Shown: piece by piece, positions 54,983 through 64,000 of the stretch | How positions within the stretch are numbered: position 1 is the first letter of the stretch | Layout of the letters: each line of letters begins with the position of its first letter | Assembly: GCA_027490215.1 (NCBI GenBank) | Contig: JAIXYO010000032.1 | Coordinates: forward strand, 18,540 to 82,539 | Direction: 5' to 3' | DNA from: Rubrivivax sp. | GTDB lineage: Bacteria; Pseudomonadota; Gammaproteobacteria; Burkholderiales; Burkholderiaceae_C | DNA: 64,000 nucleotides | The notes under the pieces: generated by a model | What the model was told of the DNA's origin: nothing | The model's database searches: none | The model's input: the letters and a program-made list of their open reading frames with translations, nothing else | Program-made: the position numbers and the translations under genes

Positions 54983-57787
54983 ATGTTGCCCAAGATACTC
55001 ACACAGCTTTTCGGCAGTCGCAACGAGCGGCTTCTCAAGCAATACCGCCGGGTGGTCGTGCAGGTCAATGCCCTTGAATCCAAGTTCGAGGCCCTGGACG
55101 ACGCGGCGTTGGCCGCCAAGACGATCGAGTTCCGCCAGCGGCACGCTGCCGGCGAAAGCCTCGACGCGCTGTTGCCCGAAGCCTTCGCCGTGGTTCGTGA
55201 AGGCAGCAAGCGCGCGTTGAAGATGCGCCATTTCGATGTGCAGTTGATTGGCGGCATGACGCTGCACGACGGCAAGATCGCCGAGATGCGCACCGGCGAA
55301 GGCAAGACGCTGATGGCAACGCTGCCTGTCTACCTGAATGCGATCGCGGGCAAGGGCGTGCACGTCGTCACCGTCAACGACTACCTGGCCAAGCGCGATG
55401 CCGAATGGATGGGCCGTCTGTACAACTTCCTTGGCCTGTCGGTAGGCGTCAACCTGCCACACATGCAGCGCCAGGAAAAGCAGGCGGCATACGCGTCCGA
55501 TGTGACCTACGGCACCAACAATGAATTCGGCTTCGACTACCTGCGCGACAACATGGTGCAGGACATCGCCGATCGCGTGCAGCGCGTGCTGTCATACGCC
55601 ATCGTCGACGAGGTCGATTCGATCCTGATCGACGAAGCGCGCACGCCGCTGATCATCAGTGGCCAGGCCGAAGACCACACCGAGATGTATGTGCGCATCA
55701 ACGCGGTGGTGCCTCACCTCAAGAAGCAGATCGGCGAACTCGATCTGCGCACCGGCGAAGGCGTCATCGAGCCCGGCGACTTCACCGTCGACGAGAAGAC
55801 GCACCAGGTCTACCTGACCGAAGACGGCCATGAGAACGCCGAGCGTCTGCTCGGTGAAGCGGGCATCCTGGCCGAAGGCGCCAGCCTGTATGACGCCGCC
55901 AACATCGCGCTGATGCACCATGTGTACGCCGCGCTGCGTGCCACCCACCTGTACAACCGAGACCAGCATTACGTGGTGCAGAAGGGCGAGAACGGCCCCG
56001 AGGTCGTCATCGTCGACGAGTTCACCGGCCGGCTGATGACCGGGCGCCGCTGGTCCGATGGCCTGCACCAGGCCGTCGAGGCCAAGGAAGGCGTGCCGAT
56101 CCAGAGCGAGAACCAGACACTCGCCTCGATCACTTTCCAGAATTACTTCCGCATGTACGGCAAGCTGTCGGGCATGACCGGCACGGCCGACACCGAGGCC
56201 TTCGAATTCCAGGAGATCTACGGCCTGGAGACGGTGGTCATCCCGCCGAACCGCCCGACGGTGCGCAAGGACGAACTCGACCTGATCTACAAGACCAGCC
56301 GCGAGAAGTTCGATGCGGTCATTGCCGACATCCGCGAATGCCACGAACGCGGCCAGCCCGTGCTGGTGGGCACCACCTCGATCGAGAACTCCGAGCTGAT
56401 CTCCGGCCTGCTGAAAAACGCGAAGCTCCCGCACAACGTGCTCAACGCCAAGCAGCATGCCCGGGAAGCCGAGATCGTCGCGCAGGCCGGCCGGCCCGGT
56501 GTGATCACCATCGCGACCAACATGGCCGGTCGCGGCACCGACATCGTGCTGGGTGGCAATGTCGAGAATCAGATCAAGGCGATCCAGGCCGACGCTGCCA
56601 TCAGCGAAGCCGACCTGCAGGCGCGCGCCAAGCAACTCAACGAAGAATGGCAGGGCCTGCATGATCGGGTGAAGGCTGAAGGCGGCCTGCGCATCATCGC
56701 GACCGAACGCCACGAGTCCCGCCGCATCGACAACCAGTTGCGCGGCCGCTCCGGTCGTCAGGGCGACCCGGGCTCCTCGCGCTTCTACCTGTCGCTCGAC
56801 GACTCCCTGATGCGCATCTTTGCCGGCGAGCGCGTCAAATCCATCATGGAGCGTCTGAAGATGCCCGATGGCGAGGCCATCGAAGCCGGCATCGTCAGCC
56901 GCAGCATCGAAGGTGCGCAGCGCAAGGTCGAGGCGCGCAACTTCGATGTGCGCAAGCAGCTGCTCGAGTACGACGACGTTGCCAACGACCAGCGCAAGGT
57001 CATCTACCAGCAGCGCAATGAGATCCTCGAGTCGCAGAGCCTGACGGATCAGATCGGCAACCTGCGCCGCAGCACGATGGCCGATGTGGTGCGCACCCAT
57101 GTACCCGTCGAGAGCCTGGAAGAGCAGTGGGACCTCGATGCTCTGCAGAAGGTGCTGCGCGAAGAGTGGCAGCTCGATCTGCCGCTGAAGGCCGAAGTTG
57201 AGGCCAGCGATTCGATCACCGACGAAGACCTGGTCGAACGCGTCTCGAAGGCGGCCGACGAGCTGTTCGATGCCAAGGTCGAGCTGGTCGGCGCCGAGCA
57301 GTTCCAGCCCTTCATGCGGATGATCTTCCTGCAGTCGATCGACCAGCACTGGCGCGAACACCTCGCCGCGCTCGACTACCTGCGCCAGGGCATCCACCTG
57401 CGTGGCTATGCGCAGAAGAACCCGAAACAGGAATACAAGCGCGAAGCCTTCGAGCTGTTCAGCCAGTTGCTTGACGTGATCAAGATGGACGTCACGCGCA
57501 CGCTGATGACAGTGCACATCCGCTCGGCCGAAGAAGTGGCCCAGGCCGCCGAGGCCATCGAGCAGCGCGCAGAGCGCATCGCCAACGTCACCTACACCCA
57601 CCCGAACGAGGACGGCAGTCTGTCGTCGGAACTTGCAGCAGGCGCCGACCCGGCAGCGCAAGTCGCCGCCGAGATGTCGCAGCGCGCCCAGACGTCTGGG
57701 GGAGAAGTGCCCCGCGTCGGCCGCAACGAGCCATGTCCTTGCGGCAGCGGCAAGAAGTACAAGGTCTGTCACGGCAAGTTGGTCTGA
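54983..57787 (+). CDS. secA: Preprotein translocase ATPase SecA
   Basis: Motor driving preproteins through SecYEG. The 934 residues contain NBD1 with Walker [15 protein letters not shown] near residue 105 and [20 protein letters not shown] (DEVD). The preprotein cross-linking domain follows; NBD2 has [20 protein letters not shown] and [20 protein letters not shown]. The scaffold and wing lead to a C-terminal zinc motif, [17 protein letters not shown], which binds SecB and lipids. Length is normal. Confidence 0.99.
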   Translation: MLPKILTQLFGSRNERLLKQYRRVVVQVNALESKFEALDDAALAAKTIEFRQRHAAGESLDALLPEAFAVVREGSKRALKMRHFDVQLIGGMTLHDGKIAEMRTGEGKTLMATLPVYLNAIAGKGVHVVTVNDYLAKRDAEWMGRLYNFLGLSVGVNLPHMQRQEKQAAYASDVTYGTNNEFGFDYLRDNMVQDIADRVQRVLSYAIVDEVDSILIDEARTPLIISGQAEDHTEMYVRINAVVPHLKKQIGELDLRTGEGVIEPGDFTVDEKTHQVYLTEDGHENAERLLGEAGILAEGASLYDAANIALMHHVYAALRATHLYNRDQHYVVQKGENGPEVVIVDEFTGRLMTGRRWSDGLHQAVEAKEGVPIQSENQTLASITFQNYFRMYGKLSGMTGTADTEAFEFQEIYGLETVVIPPNRPTVRKDELDLIYKTSREKFDAVIADIRECHERGQPVLVGTTSIENSELISGLLKNAKLPHNVLNAKQHAREAEIVAQAGRPGVITIATNMAGRGTDIVLGGNVENQIKAIQADAAISEADLQARAKQLNEEWQGLHDRVKAEGGLRIIATERHESRRIDNQLRGRSGRQGDPGSSRFYLSLDDSLMRIFAGERVKSIMERLKMPDGEAIEAGIVSRSIEGAQRKVEARNFDVRKQLLEYDDVANDQRKVIYQQRNEILESQSLTDQIGNLRRSTMADVVRTHVPVESLEEQWDLDALQKVLREEWQLDLPLKAEVEASDSITDEDLVERVSKAADELFDAKVELVGAEQFQPFMRMIFLQSIDQHWREHLAALDYLRQGIHLRGYAQKNPKQEYKREAFELFSQLLDVIKMDVTRTLMTVHIRSAEEVAQAAEAIEQRAERIANVTYTHPNEDGSLSSELAAGADPAAQVAAEMSQRAQTSGGEVPRVGRNEPCPCGSGKKYKVCHGKLV

Positions 57788-57829
57788 GAGCCACTGGGAC
57801 GGGTCCAGCGCGACCCTGAGGAATCTGCG

Positions 57830-59071
57830 ATGCCCGTCAATCTGCAAGCACCGAATCCCGCCGATCTGAAGCCCGTCCCGGGCGTGCAGCTGGGCACCGC
57901 AATGGCCGGCGTGCGCAAGGCCAACCGGCGCGATGTGCTGGTCGTCACCTTGGCCGAAGGCTCTCAGGTGGCCGGCGTGTTCACCCGCAACCGCTTCTGC
58001 GCGGCGCCGGTTCAGTTGTGCCGGCAGCACCTGGCGATCGACCGTGGCGCGGCGCCAGGCATTCGCGCCATTCTGGTCAACACCGGAAACGCCAATGCCG
58101 GCACCGGCGAAGACGGTCTGGCGCGTGCGCGCTCGACCTGTGTGGCATTGGCTTCGCACCTTGGCGTCAAGCCCGATCAGGTGCTTCCGTTTTCCACCGG
58201 CGTCATCATGGAAACGCTGCCGAATGACCGCATTGAAGCCGGTCTGCCTGCAGCCCTGGCCGATCGGCAGGCCGACCATTGGGCACAAGCGGCAGAAGCC
58301 ATCATGACCACCGACACGCTGCCCAAGGCAGCCTCGGTACAGGTTCAGATCGGTGGCAAGACGGTCACCGTCACCGGCATCAGCAAGGGCGCCGGGATGA
58401 TCCGCCCGAACATGGCCACGATGCTGGGCTTCGTCGCCACCGACGCGGTGCTGGCCCCTGGTCTGGTCGACACCTTGGTGCGTGATGCGGCCGATCGCTC
58501 GTTCAACCGCATCACGATCGACGGCGATACGTCCACCAACGACTCCTTCGTGCTGATCGCTACGCAGCAGGCTGGCCATGCGCCGATCACGCAGCTCGAC
58601 ACCGGTGACGGCGCGGTGTTGCGCGAGGCCGTCATCACTGTCGCGACCCAGTTGGCCCAGGCCATCGTGCGTGACGGCGAGGGCGCCACGAAGTTCATCA
58701 CCGTGCAGATCGACGGTGGCGCCAACGAGGCCGAATGCCAGTTGGCCGCGTATGCCATTGCCCACTCGCCGCTGGTCAAGACGGCGTTTTTCGCCAGTGA
58801 CCCGAACCTGGGCCGCATCCTGGCGGCGGTCGGCTATGCGGGCATCGCTGATCTGGACCAGACGCTGATCGATCTGCACCTCGACGACGTGCAGGTGGTC
58901 GCCCGCGGCGGACGCCTCCCGTCATACCGCGAAGAAGACGGCCAGCGGGTGATGAAGCAAAGCGAGATCACGGTGCGGGTGAACCTGAACCGTGGCGGTG
59001 CCAGCACCACGGTGTGGACCTGCGATCTGAGCTACGACTACGTGAAGATCAACGCCGACTACCGCAGTTGA
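57830..59071 (+). CDS. argJ: Bifunctional glutamate N-acetyltransferase/ornithine acetyltransferase ArgJ
   Basis: Transfers acetyl from N-acetylornithine to glutamate in the cyclic arginine pathway. This 413-residue Ntn-type protein self-cleaves before the Thr of MATML in [15 protein letters not shown] (~residue 197). Other motifs are [37 protein letters not shown] and [18 protein letters not shown] lies upstream of ATG 57830. It follows secA by 42 bp; argB is 21 kb away. Confidence 0.97.
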   Translation: MPVNLQAPNPADLKPVPGVQLGTAMAGVRKANRRDVLVVTLAEGSQVAGVFTRNRFCAAPVQLCRQHLAIDRGAAPGIRAILVNTGNANAGTGEDGLARARSTCVALASHLGVKPDQVLPFSTGVIMETLPNDRIEAGLPAALADRQADHWAQAAEAIMTTDTLPKAASVQVQIGGKTVTVTGISKGAGMIRPNMATMLGFVATDAVLAPGLVDTLVRDAADRSFNRITIDGDTSTNDSFVLIATQQAGHAPITQLDTGDGAVLREAVITVATQLAQAIVRDGEGATKFITVQIDGGANEAECQLAAYAIAHSPLVKTAFFASDPNLGRILAAVGYAGIADLDQTLIDLHLDDVQVVARGGRLPSYREEDGQRVMKQSEITVRVNLNRGGASTTVWTCDLSYDYVKINADYRS

Positions 59072-59252
59072 CAGGCGGGGGCTGGGTGCGCCTGCGCAAC
59101 AGCGATAGGCGCGTTTGCGATGTCATGGAGCCCCCACATCGCGGTTTTGGCCGGTGACCAACGACAATCAGGCATTCTCGCAACGCGTGCCCCCTGGGGC
59201 GCGTCCGGCCCTGCCGGGCAGCGTCCCTTGCCCCTCGCTCCTCGCCTCATCC

Positions 59253-62200
59253 ATGAACGCACCCACGTCCCTGACCGAATTGGTGTCTGCGAGCCGCGTC
59301 GAAACCGGCTCGCCTCGCCTGCGCGAGATTCCGTACAACTACACCTCGTTCTCTGATCGCGAGATCGTGTTGCGGCTGCTCGGCGCGCGCGCCTGGGAAC
59401 TGCTGGGCCGGCTGCGCGGCGAACGCCAGACCGGCCGTTCGGCGCGCATGCTCTACGAGGTGCTCGGCGACATCTGGGTGGTGCAGCGCAACCCCTACCT
59501 GCAGGACGACCTGCTCGACAACCCGAAACGCCGCAAGTTGCTGATCGAAGCGCTGCACCACCGGCTCAGCGAGGTGGAGGCGCGGGCCAAGCCCAGCGAC
59601 GGCGCGCACCACACTGAAGTCAACGAACTGATCACCTGCGCGAAGGCTGCGGTGCGGCGCTTTGCAGACCAGTTCGACGAAGTCGCCCGCCTGCGCCGCC
59701 GCGCGATCAAGACGCTGCGCCGCTGCACTGCCGCCGACAACGTCAAGTTCGATGCGCTGTCGCGCGTGTCGCATGTCACCGACGCCACCGACTGGCGTGT
59801 CGAGTACCCCTTCGTCGTGCTCATGCCCGACACCGAAGCCGAGATGGCCGCACTGGTCAAGGGCTGTGTCGAGCTGGGCCTGACCATCATCCCGCGTGGC
59901 GGCGGTACCGGCTACACCGGCGGCGCGATCCCGCTGACCTGGAGCAGCGCGGTCATCAACACCGAGAAGCTCGAGGCGATGAGCGAGGTCGAGATGCGCC
60001 AGCTGCCCGGCATCGAGCAGCCCGTGGCCACGGTCTGGAGCGAAGCCGGCGTCGTCACGCAGCGCGTGTCGGATGCGGCCGAGCGCGGTGGCTACGTGTT
60101 CGCGGTCGACCCGACCTCGGCCGAAGCCAGCTGCATCGGCGGCAACATCGCGATGAACGCCGGCGGCAAGAAGGCCGTGCTGTGGGGCACTGCGCTCGAC
60201 AACCTCGCCTCATGGCGCATGGTCACGCCCGAGGCCAAGTGGCTCGAAGTCACGCGCCTGAACCACAACCTCGGCAAGATCCACGATGTGGAAGTGGCGA
60301 GCTTCGAGCTGAAGTACTTCGACGCCAGCGGCAAGACGCTGGAGCGCACCGAGCGGCTCGACATCCCCGGCGCCACCTTCCGCAAGGAAGGCCTGGGCAA
60401 GGACGTCACCGACAAGTTTCTCGCCGGTTTGCCGGGCATCCAGAAGGAAGGCTGCGACGGCCTGATCACCAGCGCACGCTGGATCGTCCACAAGATGCCG
60501 GCGCACATCCGCACCGTGTGCCTGGAATTCTTCGGCAACGCGAAGGACGCGGTGCCCAGCATCGTCGAGATCAAGGACTACATGTTCGCCCAGGCGAAAG
60601 CCGGTGGCGCGGTGCTCGCAGGCCTCGAGCACCTCGACGACCGCTACCTGAAAGCCGTTGGCTACGCCACCAAGAGCAAGCGTGCGCATGTGGGTGCCAA
60701 CGCCAACGGCCTGCCGAAGATGGTGCTGTTCGGCGACATCGCTGGCGACGATGCCGACGTGGTCGCGCGTGCCACCAGCGAAGTGATCCGCATCGCGAAC
60801 AGCCGTGCCGGCGAGGGTTTCGTTGCGGTCAGCCCCGAGGCGCGCAAGAAGTTCTGGCTCGACCGCAAGCGCACGGCAGCGATCAGCAAGCACACCAACG
60901 CCTTCAAGGTCAACGAAGACGTGGTGATCCCGCTGCCCCGCATGGGCGAGTACACCGAAGGCATCGAGCGCATCAACATTGAGCTCAGCCTGCGCAACAA
61001 GCTGGCGCTGCTCGACGCGCTGGAGGCCTTCTTCCGCAAGGGCCAGTTGCCGCTCGGCAAGGGCGACGACGCGGTCGACATCCCGTCGGCCGAGTTGCTC
61101 GAAGACCGCGTGCAGCAAGCGCTCACGCTGATCGACGAGGTGCGCGCGCTGTGGCAGCACTGGATGACGCACCTCGACACCGGGGTGGGCGAACCCAGCT
61201 ACTTCCAGAAGCTGCAGGACCACACGCTGCGTGCGTCGTGGAAGCAGCAGGTTCGCGCACCGCTGCAGACCATCTTTGCCGGTGCCGCGCTCTCGCCGGT
61301 CATCGACGCCTGCCAGGCGATCCACAAGGAAGTGCTGCACGGCCGGGTCTGGATCGCGCTGCACATGCATGCCGGTGACGGCAATGTGCACACCAACATT
61401 CCCGTCAACAGCGACGACTACGAGATGCTCCAGACCGCGCACGAAGCGGTCACGCGCATCATGAACCTGGCGCGCCGCCTCGATGGCGTGATCTCCGGCG
61501 AGCACGGCATTGGCATCACCAAGCTCGAATTCATGACCGACGCCGAGCTGGCCGACTTCGCCGCCTACAAGCAGCGCGTCGACCCCGAAGGCCGCTTCAA
61601 CAAGGGCAAGCTGATCCGGGGTGGCGTGGGTCGTGCCGATGTGGCCGAACTCGGCAGTGCCGCTGAGCTGCGGCCGTCGGACCTGAGCCAGGCTTACACG
61701 CCGAGCTTCGGGCTGATGGGCCACGAGTCGCTGATCATGCAGCAGAGCGACATCGGCGCCATCGCCGACAGCGTCAAGGACTGCCTGCGCTGCGGCAAGT
61801 GCAAGCCGGTGTGCGCCACCCATGTGCCGCGCGCCAACCTGCTGTACAGCCCGCGCAACAAGATCCTCGCGACCTCGCTGCTGGTCGAGGCCTTCCTGTA
61901 CGAGGAGCAAACTCGCCGCGGTATCAGCCTGCGCCATTGGGAAGAGTTCGAAGACGTCGCCGACCACTGCACCGTGTGCCACAAGTGCCTGAGCCCGTGC
62001 CCGGTCAAGATCGACTTCGGCGAGGTGTCGATGAACATGCGCAACCTGTTGCGCAAGATGGGCAAGAAGAGCTTCCGCCCCGGCAACGCGGTCGCGATGA
62101 CCTTCCTCAACGCGACCAACCCGCAGACGATCAACCTGATGCGTGGCGCGATGGTCGGCATCGGCTTCAAGGCGCAGCGCCTGGCGAACGACCTGTTGCA

Positions 62201-63194
62201 GCGTCTGGCCCGCAAGCAGACGGCGCTGCCGCCGGCCACGGTCGGCACCGCGCCGATCAAGGAACAGGTCATCCACTTCATCAACAAGAAGCTGCCCGGC
62301 GGCCTGCCCAAGAAGACCGCGCGCGCCTTGCTCGACATCGAGGACAAGGACTACGTCCCGATCATCCGCAACCCGGCCACGACCACGGCCGAGACCGAAG
62401 CGGTGTTCTATTTCCCCGGCTGCGGCTCGGAGCGGCTGTTCTCGCAAGTGGGCCTGGCCACGCAGGCGATGCTGTGGCATGCCGGCGTGCAGACGGCGCT
62501 GCCGCCGGGCTATCTGTGCTGTGGCTACCCTCAGCGCGGCAGTGGCCAGTTCGACAAGGCCGACAAGATCATCACCGACAACCGGGTGCTGTTCCACCGT
62601 GTCGCCAACACGCTGAACTACCTCGACATCAAGACGGTGGTGGTCAGCTGTGGCACCTGCTACGACCAGCTGCAGGGCTACCAGTTCGACAAGATCTTCC
62701 CCGGCTGCCGGATCATCGACATCCACGAATACCTGCTCGAGAAGAACATCACCTTGCCAGGGCAGGGCGGCTACCTGTACCACGATCCCTGCCACAGCCC
62801 GATGAAGCTGCAGGAACCGATGAAGACGGTGAAGGGCCTGCTCGGCGCGAACGTCATTGACGCCAAGCGCTGCTGCGGCGAAAGCGGCACGCTGGGCGTG
62901 ACGCGCCCCGACATCAGCACCCAGATCCGCTTCCGCAAGGAGGAGGAACTGCGCAAGGACGAGGCCGCGCTGCGCAAGACTGGTGCAGTGGCCGAAACCG
63001 GTGCGGTCAAGGTGCTCACCTCCTGCCCGAGCTGCCTGCAGGGGCTCAGCCGCTACACCGGAGACTTGCAGAACGGCCTGCTTGAAGCGGATTACATCGT
63101 CGTCGAGATGGCCAACCAGTTGCTCGGCCCCGACTGGATGCCGGAGTACGTTGCGCGCGCCAACCAGGGTGGTATCGAGCGCGTGCTGGTGTGA
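59253..63194 (+). CDS. DUF3683 FAD/Fe-S oxidoreductase (GlcD-GlpC-like fusion)
   Basis: A 1313-residue fusion. The N-terminal DUF3683 region (about 1-165) precedes a PCMH-type FAD-binding domain ([35 protein letters not shown]) and an FAD-oxidase C domain ending with [17 protein letters not shown] and [10 protein letters not shown] 2x[4Fe-4S] ferredoxin segment follows ([11 protein letters not shown] and [12 protein letters not shown], about 845-920). Two CCG domains have [39 protein letters not shown] and [10 protein letters not shown]. It probably oxidises D-lactate or a related 2-hydroxyacid and passes electrons to quinone; the substrate is inferred. Start ATG 59253 is the first family-like Met. 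Confidence 0.92.
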   Translation: MNAPTSLTELVSASRVETGSPRLREIPYNYTSFSDREIVLRLLGARAWELLGRLRGERQTGRSARMLYEVLGDIWVVQRNPYLQDDLLDNPKRRKLLIEALHHRLSEVEARAKPSDGAHHTEVNELITCAKAAVRRFADQFDEVARLRRRAIKTLRRCTAADNVKFDALSRVSHVTDATDWRVEYPFVVLMPDTEAEMAALVKGCVELGLTIIPRGGGTGYTGGAIPLTWSSAVINTEKLEAMSEVEMRQLPGIEQPVATVWSEAGVVTQRVSDAAERGGYVFAVDPTSAEASCIGGNIAMNAGGKKAVLWGTALDNLASWRMVTPEAKWLEVTRLNHNLGKIHDVEVASFELKYFDASGKTLERTERLDIPGATFRKEGLGKDVTDKFLAGLPGIQKEGCDGLITSARWIVHKMPAHIRTVCLEFFGNAKDAVPSIVEIKDYMFAQAKAGGAVLAGLEHLDDRYLKAVGYATKSKRAHVGANANGLPKMVLFGDIAGDDADVVARATSEVIRIANSRAGEGFVAVSPEARKKFWLDRKRTAAISKHTNAFKVNEDVVIPLPRMGEYTEGIERINIELSLRNKLALLDALEAFFRKGQLPLGKGDDAVDIPSAELLEDRVQQALTLIDEVRALWQHWMTHLDTGVGEPSYFQKLQDHTLRASWKQQVRAPLQTIFAGAALSPVIDACQAIHKEVLHGRVWIALHMHAGDGNVHTNIPVNSDDYEMLQTAHEAVTRIMNLARRLDGVISGEHGIGITKLEFMTDAELADFAAYKQRVDPEGRFNKGKLIRGGVGRADVAELGSAAELRPSDLSQAYTPSFGLMGHESLIMQQSDIGAIADSVKDCLRCGKCKPVCATHVPRANLLYSPRNKILATSLLVEAFLYEEQTRRGISLRHWEEFEDVADHCTVCHKCLSPCPVKIDFGEVSMNMRNLLRKMGKKSFRPGNAVAMTFLNATNPQTINLMRGAMVGIGFKAQRLANDLLQRLARKQTALPPATVGTAPIKEQVIHFINKKLPGGLPKKTARALLDIEDKDYVPIIRNPATTTAETEAVFYFPGCGSERLFSQVGLATQAMLWHAGVQTALPPGYLCCGYPQRGSGQFDKADKIITDNRVLFHRVANTLNYLDIKTVVVSCGTCYDQLQGYQFDKIFPGCRIIDIHEYLLEKNITLPGQGGYLYHDPCHSPMKLQEPMKTVKGLLGANVIDAKRCCGESGTLGVTRPDISTQIRFRKEEELRKDEAALRKTGAVAETGAVKVLTSCPSCLQGLSRYTGDLQNGLLEADYIVVEMANQLLGPDWMPEYVARANQGGIERVLV

Positions 63195-63469
63195 AGTAGA
63201 CCGGGCCCGTGCCTGGGCGTCCCAGTTCTTGGTGTCACTCCCGAGTCATCTTTGGGCTTTATTCTTGCTTTGATTGCGATCGGCTGTCTTGAGTGGAAGA
63301 AGTGCACCGAAAGTGCACAGCTACCGTGTAAATAGCAGCTTTTGCTTACCTTTGTATCAGGTCTACCCCGCGACTGGGGGGTGCCGGAAACCCGGGTACC
63401 CCCGTATAACTTGACCCGCGCTGAGAAATCGGTGGCTTTTCCTCAAACCCTTCCTCAGGAGTGCGCTCA
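63195..63469 (+). promoter_or_regulatory. Upstream region of the PEP-CTERM gene with repeats and hairpin
   Basis: 275 bp without a gene. CTGGG-CGT-CCCAG (63213-63225) may weakly end the preceding transcript. AAGTGCACCGAAAGTGCAC (around 63300-63317) holds two GTGCAC palindromes 10 bp apart, a plausible regulator site. A GC-rich hairpin at 63376-63403 (GGGGGT...ACCCCC with inner CCGG/CCGG) is followed at once by GTATAACTTGAC, and CAGGAG lies 8 bp before the ATG. A sigma-54 -24/-12 pair was looked for and not found. Confidence 0.35.
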
Positions 63470-63964
63470 ATGAAACTCAAGTACATCGCCGCAGCGGCCG
63501 TCATGGTCGTTAGCGGGTCCGCATTTGCGGCCGGTCCGGCCGGTCCGGGCCCTCTGGGCTCAATCGACAACACCCCCATCAGCTTCAGCAATATCGTGGC
63601 TCCGGGCATCTTCCAGGACGTGTATTCGTTCGTGCTGGGAAATCCGGGCAGCTTGTCAGGCAATGCCGTAGCGATCAATTTTGGCGGCTACAACATCCTC
63701 GGCCTGACGGTCACTCTGCAGGACTCGTCATTCGCTCTGATTGGTTCTGACTCCAGCCCAGCGACCGGATTCACCTTCAGCGGATTGGCAGCTGGTAGCT
63801 ACGCCTTGAACGTGTTGGGCTTCGCAACGGGTGAGACTGGCGGTTTCTACGCTGGCGGTTTCATTGCTGAGACGGCTCCGATTCCTGAACCAGAAACCTA
63901 CGCTCTGATGCTGGCTGGTCTCGGCGTGGTCGGCTTCATGGCTGCACGCCGCAAGCAAGGCTGA
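63470..63964 (+). CDS. PEP-CTERM sorting-domain protein (FxDxA-like)
   Basis: A 164-residue exported protein starting MKLKYIAAAAVMVVSGSAFA (signal peptide). The Gly/Ser-rich beta-type mature region contains GIFQDVYSFVLGNPGSLSGN. The C-terminal tripartite PEP-CTERM signal is PEPETYALMLAGLGVVGFMA with basic tail ARRKQG. PEP-CTERM proteins are cleaved and anchored by exosortase (EpsH/XrtA type) and often linked to extracellular polysaccharide or biofilm. No exosortase is in the window. CAGGAG fits ATG 63470; GTG 63461 is an upstream in-frame alternative. Confidence 0.93.
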   Translation: MKLKYIAAAAVMVVSGSAFAAGPAGPGPLGSIDNTPISFSNIVAPGIFQDVYSFVLGNPGSLSGNAVAINFGGYNILGLTVTLQDSSFALIGSDSSPATGFTFSGLAAGSYALNVLGFATGETGGFYAGGFIAETAPIPEPETYALMLAGLGVVGFMAARRKQG

Positions 63965-64000
63965 TATTGATGGCCGCGAGTTGCTGAACAGCAGCTCTGC

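Noticed and set aside
55592..58879. A 1095-codon open frame on the minus strand
   Set aside because: Lies wholly antisense to secA and argJ, which are certain; a product of GC-rich codon bias with no recognisable protein.
60210..62795. An 861-codon minus-strand open frame
   Set aside because: Antisense to the DUF3683 oxidoreductase; composition is that of a complementary-frame shadow.
63195..63469. Sigma-54 promoter before the PEP-CTERM gene
   Set aside because: No GG-N10-GC pair with reasonable flanks; the closest candidate has the wrong spacing.

Overview
The window is chromosomal DNA of a GC-rich betaproteobacterium, most likely of the order Burkholderiales. Three things support this: gene orders characteristic of the order (accB-accC-prmA-DUF3426, dusB-fis-purH-ruvC, pilS-pilR-ampD, hisI-hisE-HIT-tatABC, petABC-sspA-sspB), families typical of it (DUF1631, PP0621-type protein, DUF3683 oxidoreductase, phasin, histone H1-like KKAAPA protein) and a PEP-CTERM protein. 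The PEP-CTERM protein would fit the Rubrivivax/Leptothrix side of the order, but the sequence does not fix a genus. The window is almost entirely core housekeeping DNA. I see no prophage, transposase, CRISPR array or complete defence island.

Layout. 1-6.9 kb: truncated hemA, miaB with an upstream secreted protein, tRNA-Met, the SRP pair ftsY and ffh facing each other, and a CcsA-type cytochrome c assembly protein. 6.9-11 kb: type IV pilus two-component system pilS-pilR and ampD. 11-16.5 kb: class Ia ribonucleotide reductase nrdA-nrdB with a candidate NrdR operator and a long leader, then an H1-like DNA-binding protein made of 18-bp tandem repeats. 16.5-27.8 kb: a long minus-strand run of PfkB kinase, DUF3426, prmA, accC, accB, aroQ, then tlpA, a conserved unknown, mtgA, aroE, tonB and an RNase II-family nuclease. 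27.9-33 kb: phasin, YqaA-like protein, dusB-fis-purH, a pair of inverted palindromic repeats, ruvC. 33-40.2 kb: a large soluble double-sensor/CheW protein, argB, a HAD nucleotidase, slmA, pdeM, a DUF815 ATPase and a MutT-type Nudix enzyme. 40.2-46.5 kb: hisI-hisE (without hisF), a small membrane protein, HIT protein, tatABC, a membrane-anchored HtrA protease, a Nif3-like protein and pdxA. 46.5-54.5 kb: DUF1631 protein, mscL, cytochrome bc1 operon petABC, sspA-sspB, tRNA-Thr and an orphan ORF. 54.5-64 kb: DUF721 protein, secA, argJ, a 1313-residue FAD/Fe-S oxidoreductase and a PEP-CTERM protein.

Functional themes are protein targeting and export (ftsY, ffh, tatABC, secA, sspB), respiration (petABC, CcsA, TlpA, DUF3683 oxidoreductase), envelope maintenance (ampD, mtgA, mscL, HtrA), nucleotide, amino-acid and cofactor synthesis (nrdAB, purH, argB, argJ, hisI, hisE, aroE, aroQ, hemA, pdxA) and nucleoid control (fis, H1-like, slmA). 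Many neighbours overlap by the ATGA/GTGA rule, which indicates translational coupling. The least explained items are the Cache-Cache-CheW protein without membrane segments, the inverted repeat pair between purH and ruvC, the orphan ORF behind tRNA-Thr, the short ORFs between ampD and nrdA, and the structured upstream regions of nrdA and of the PEP-CTERM gene. I did not find a convincing new multi-gene system.
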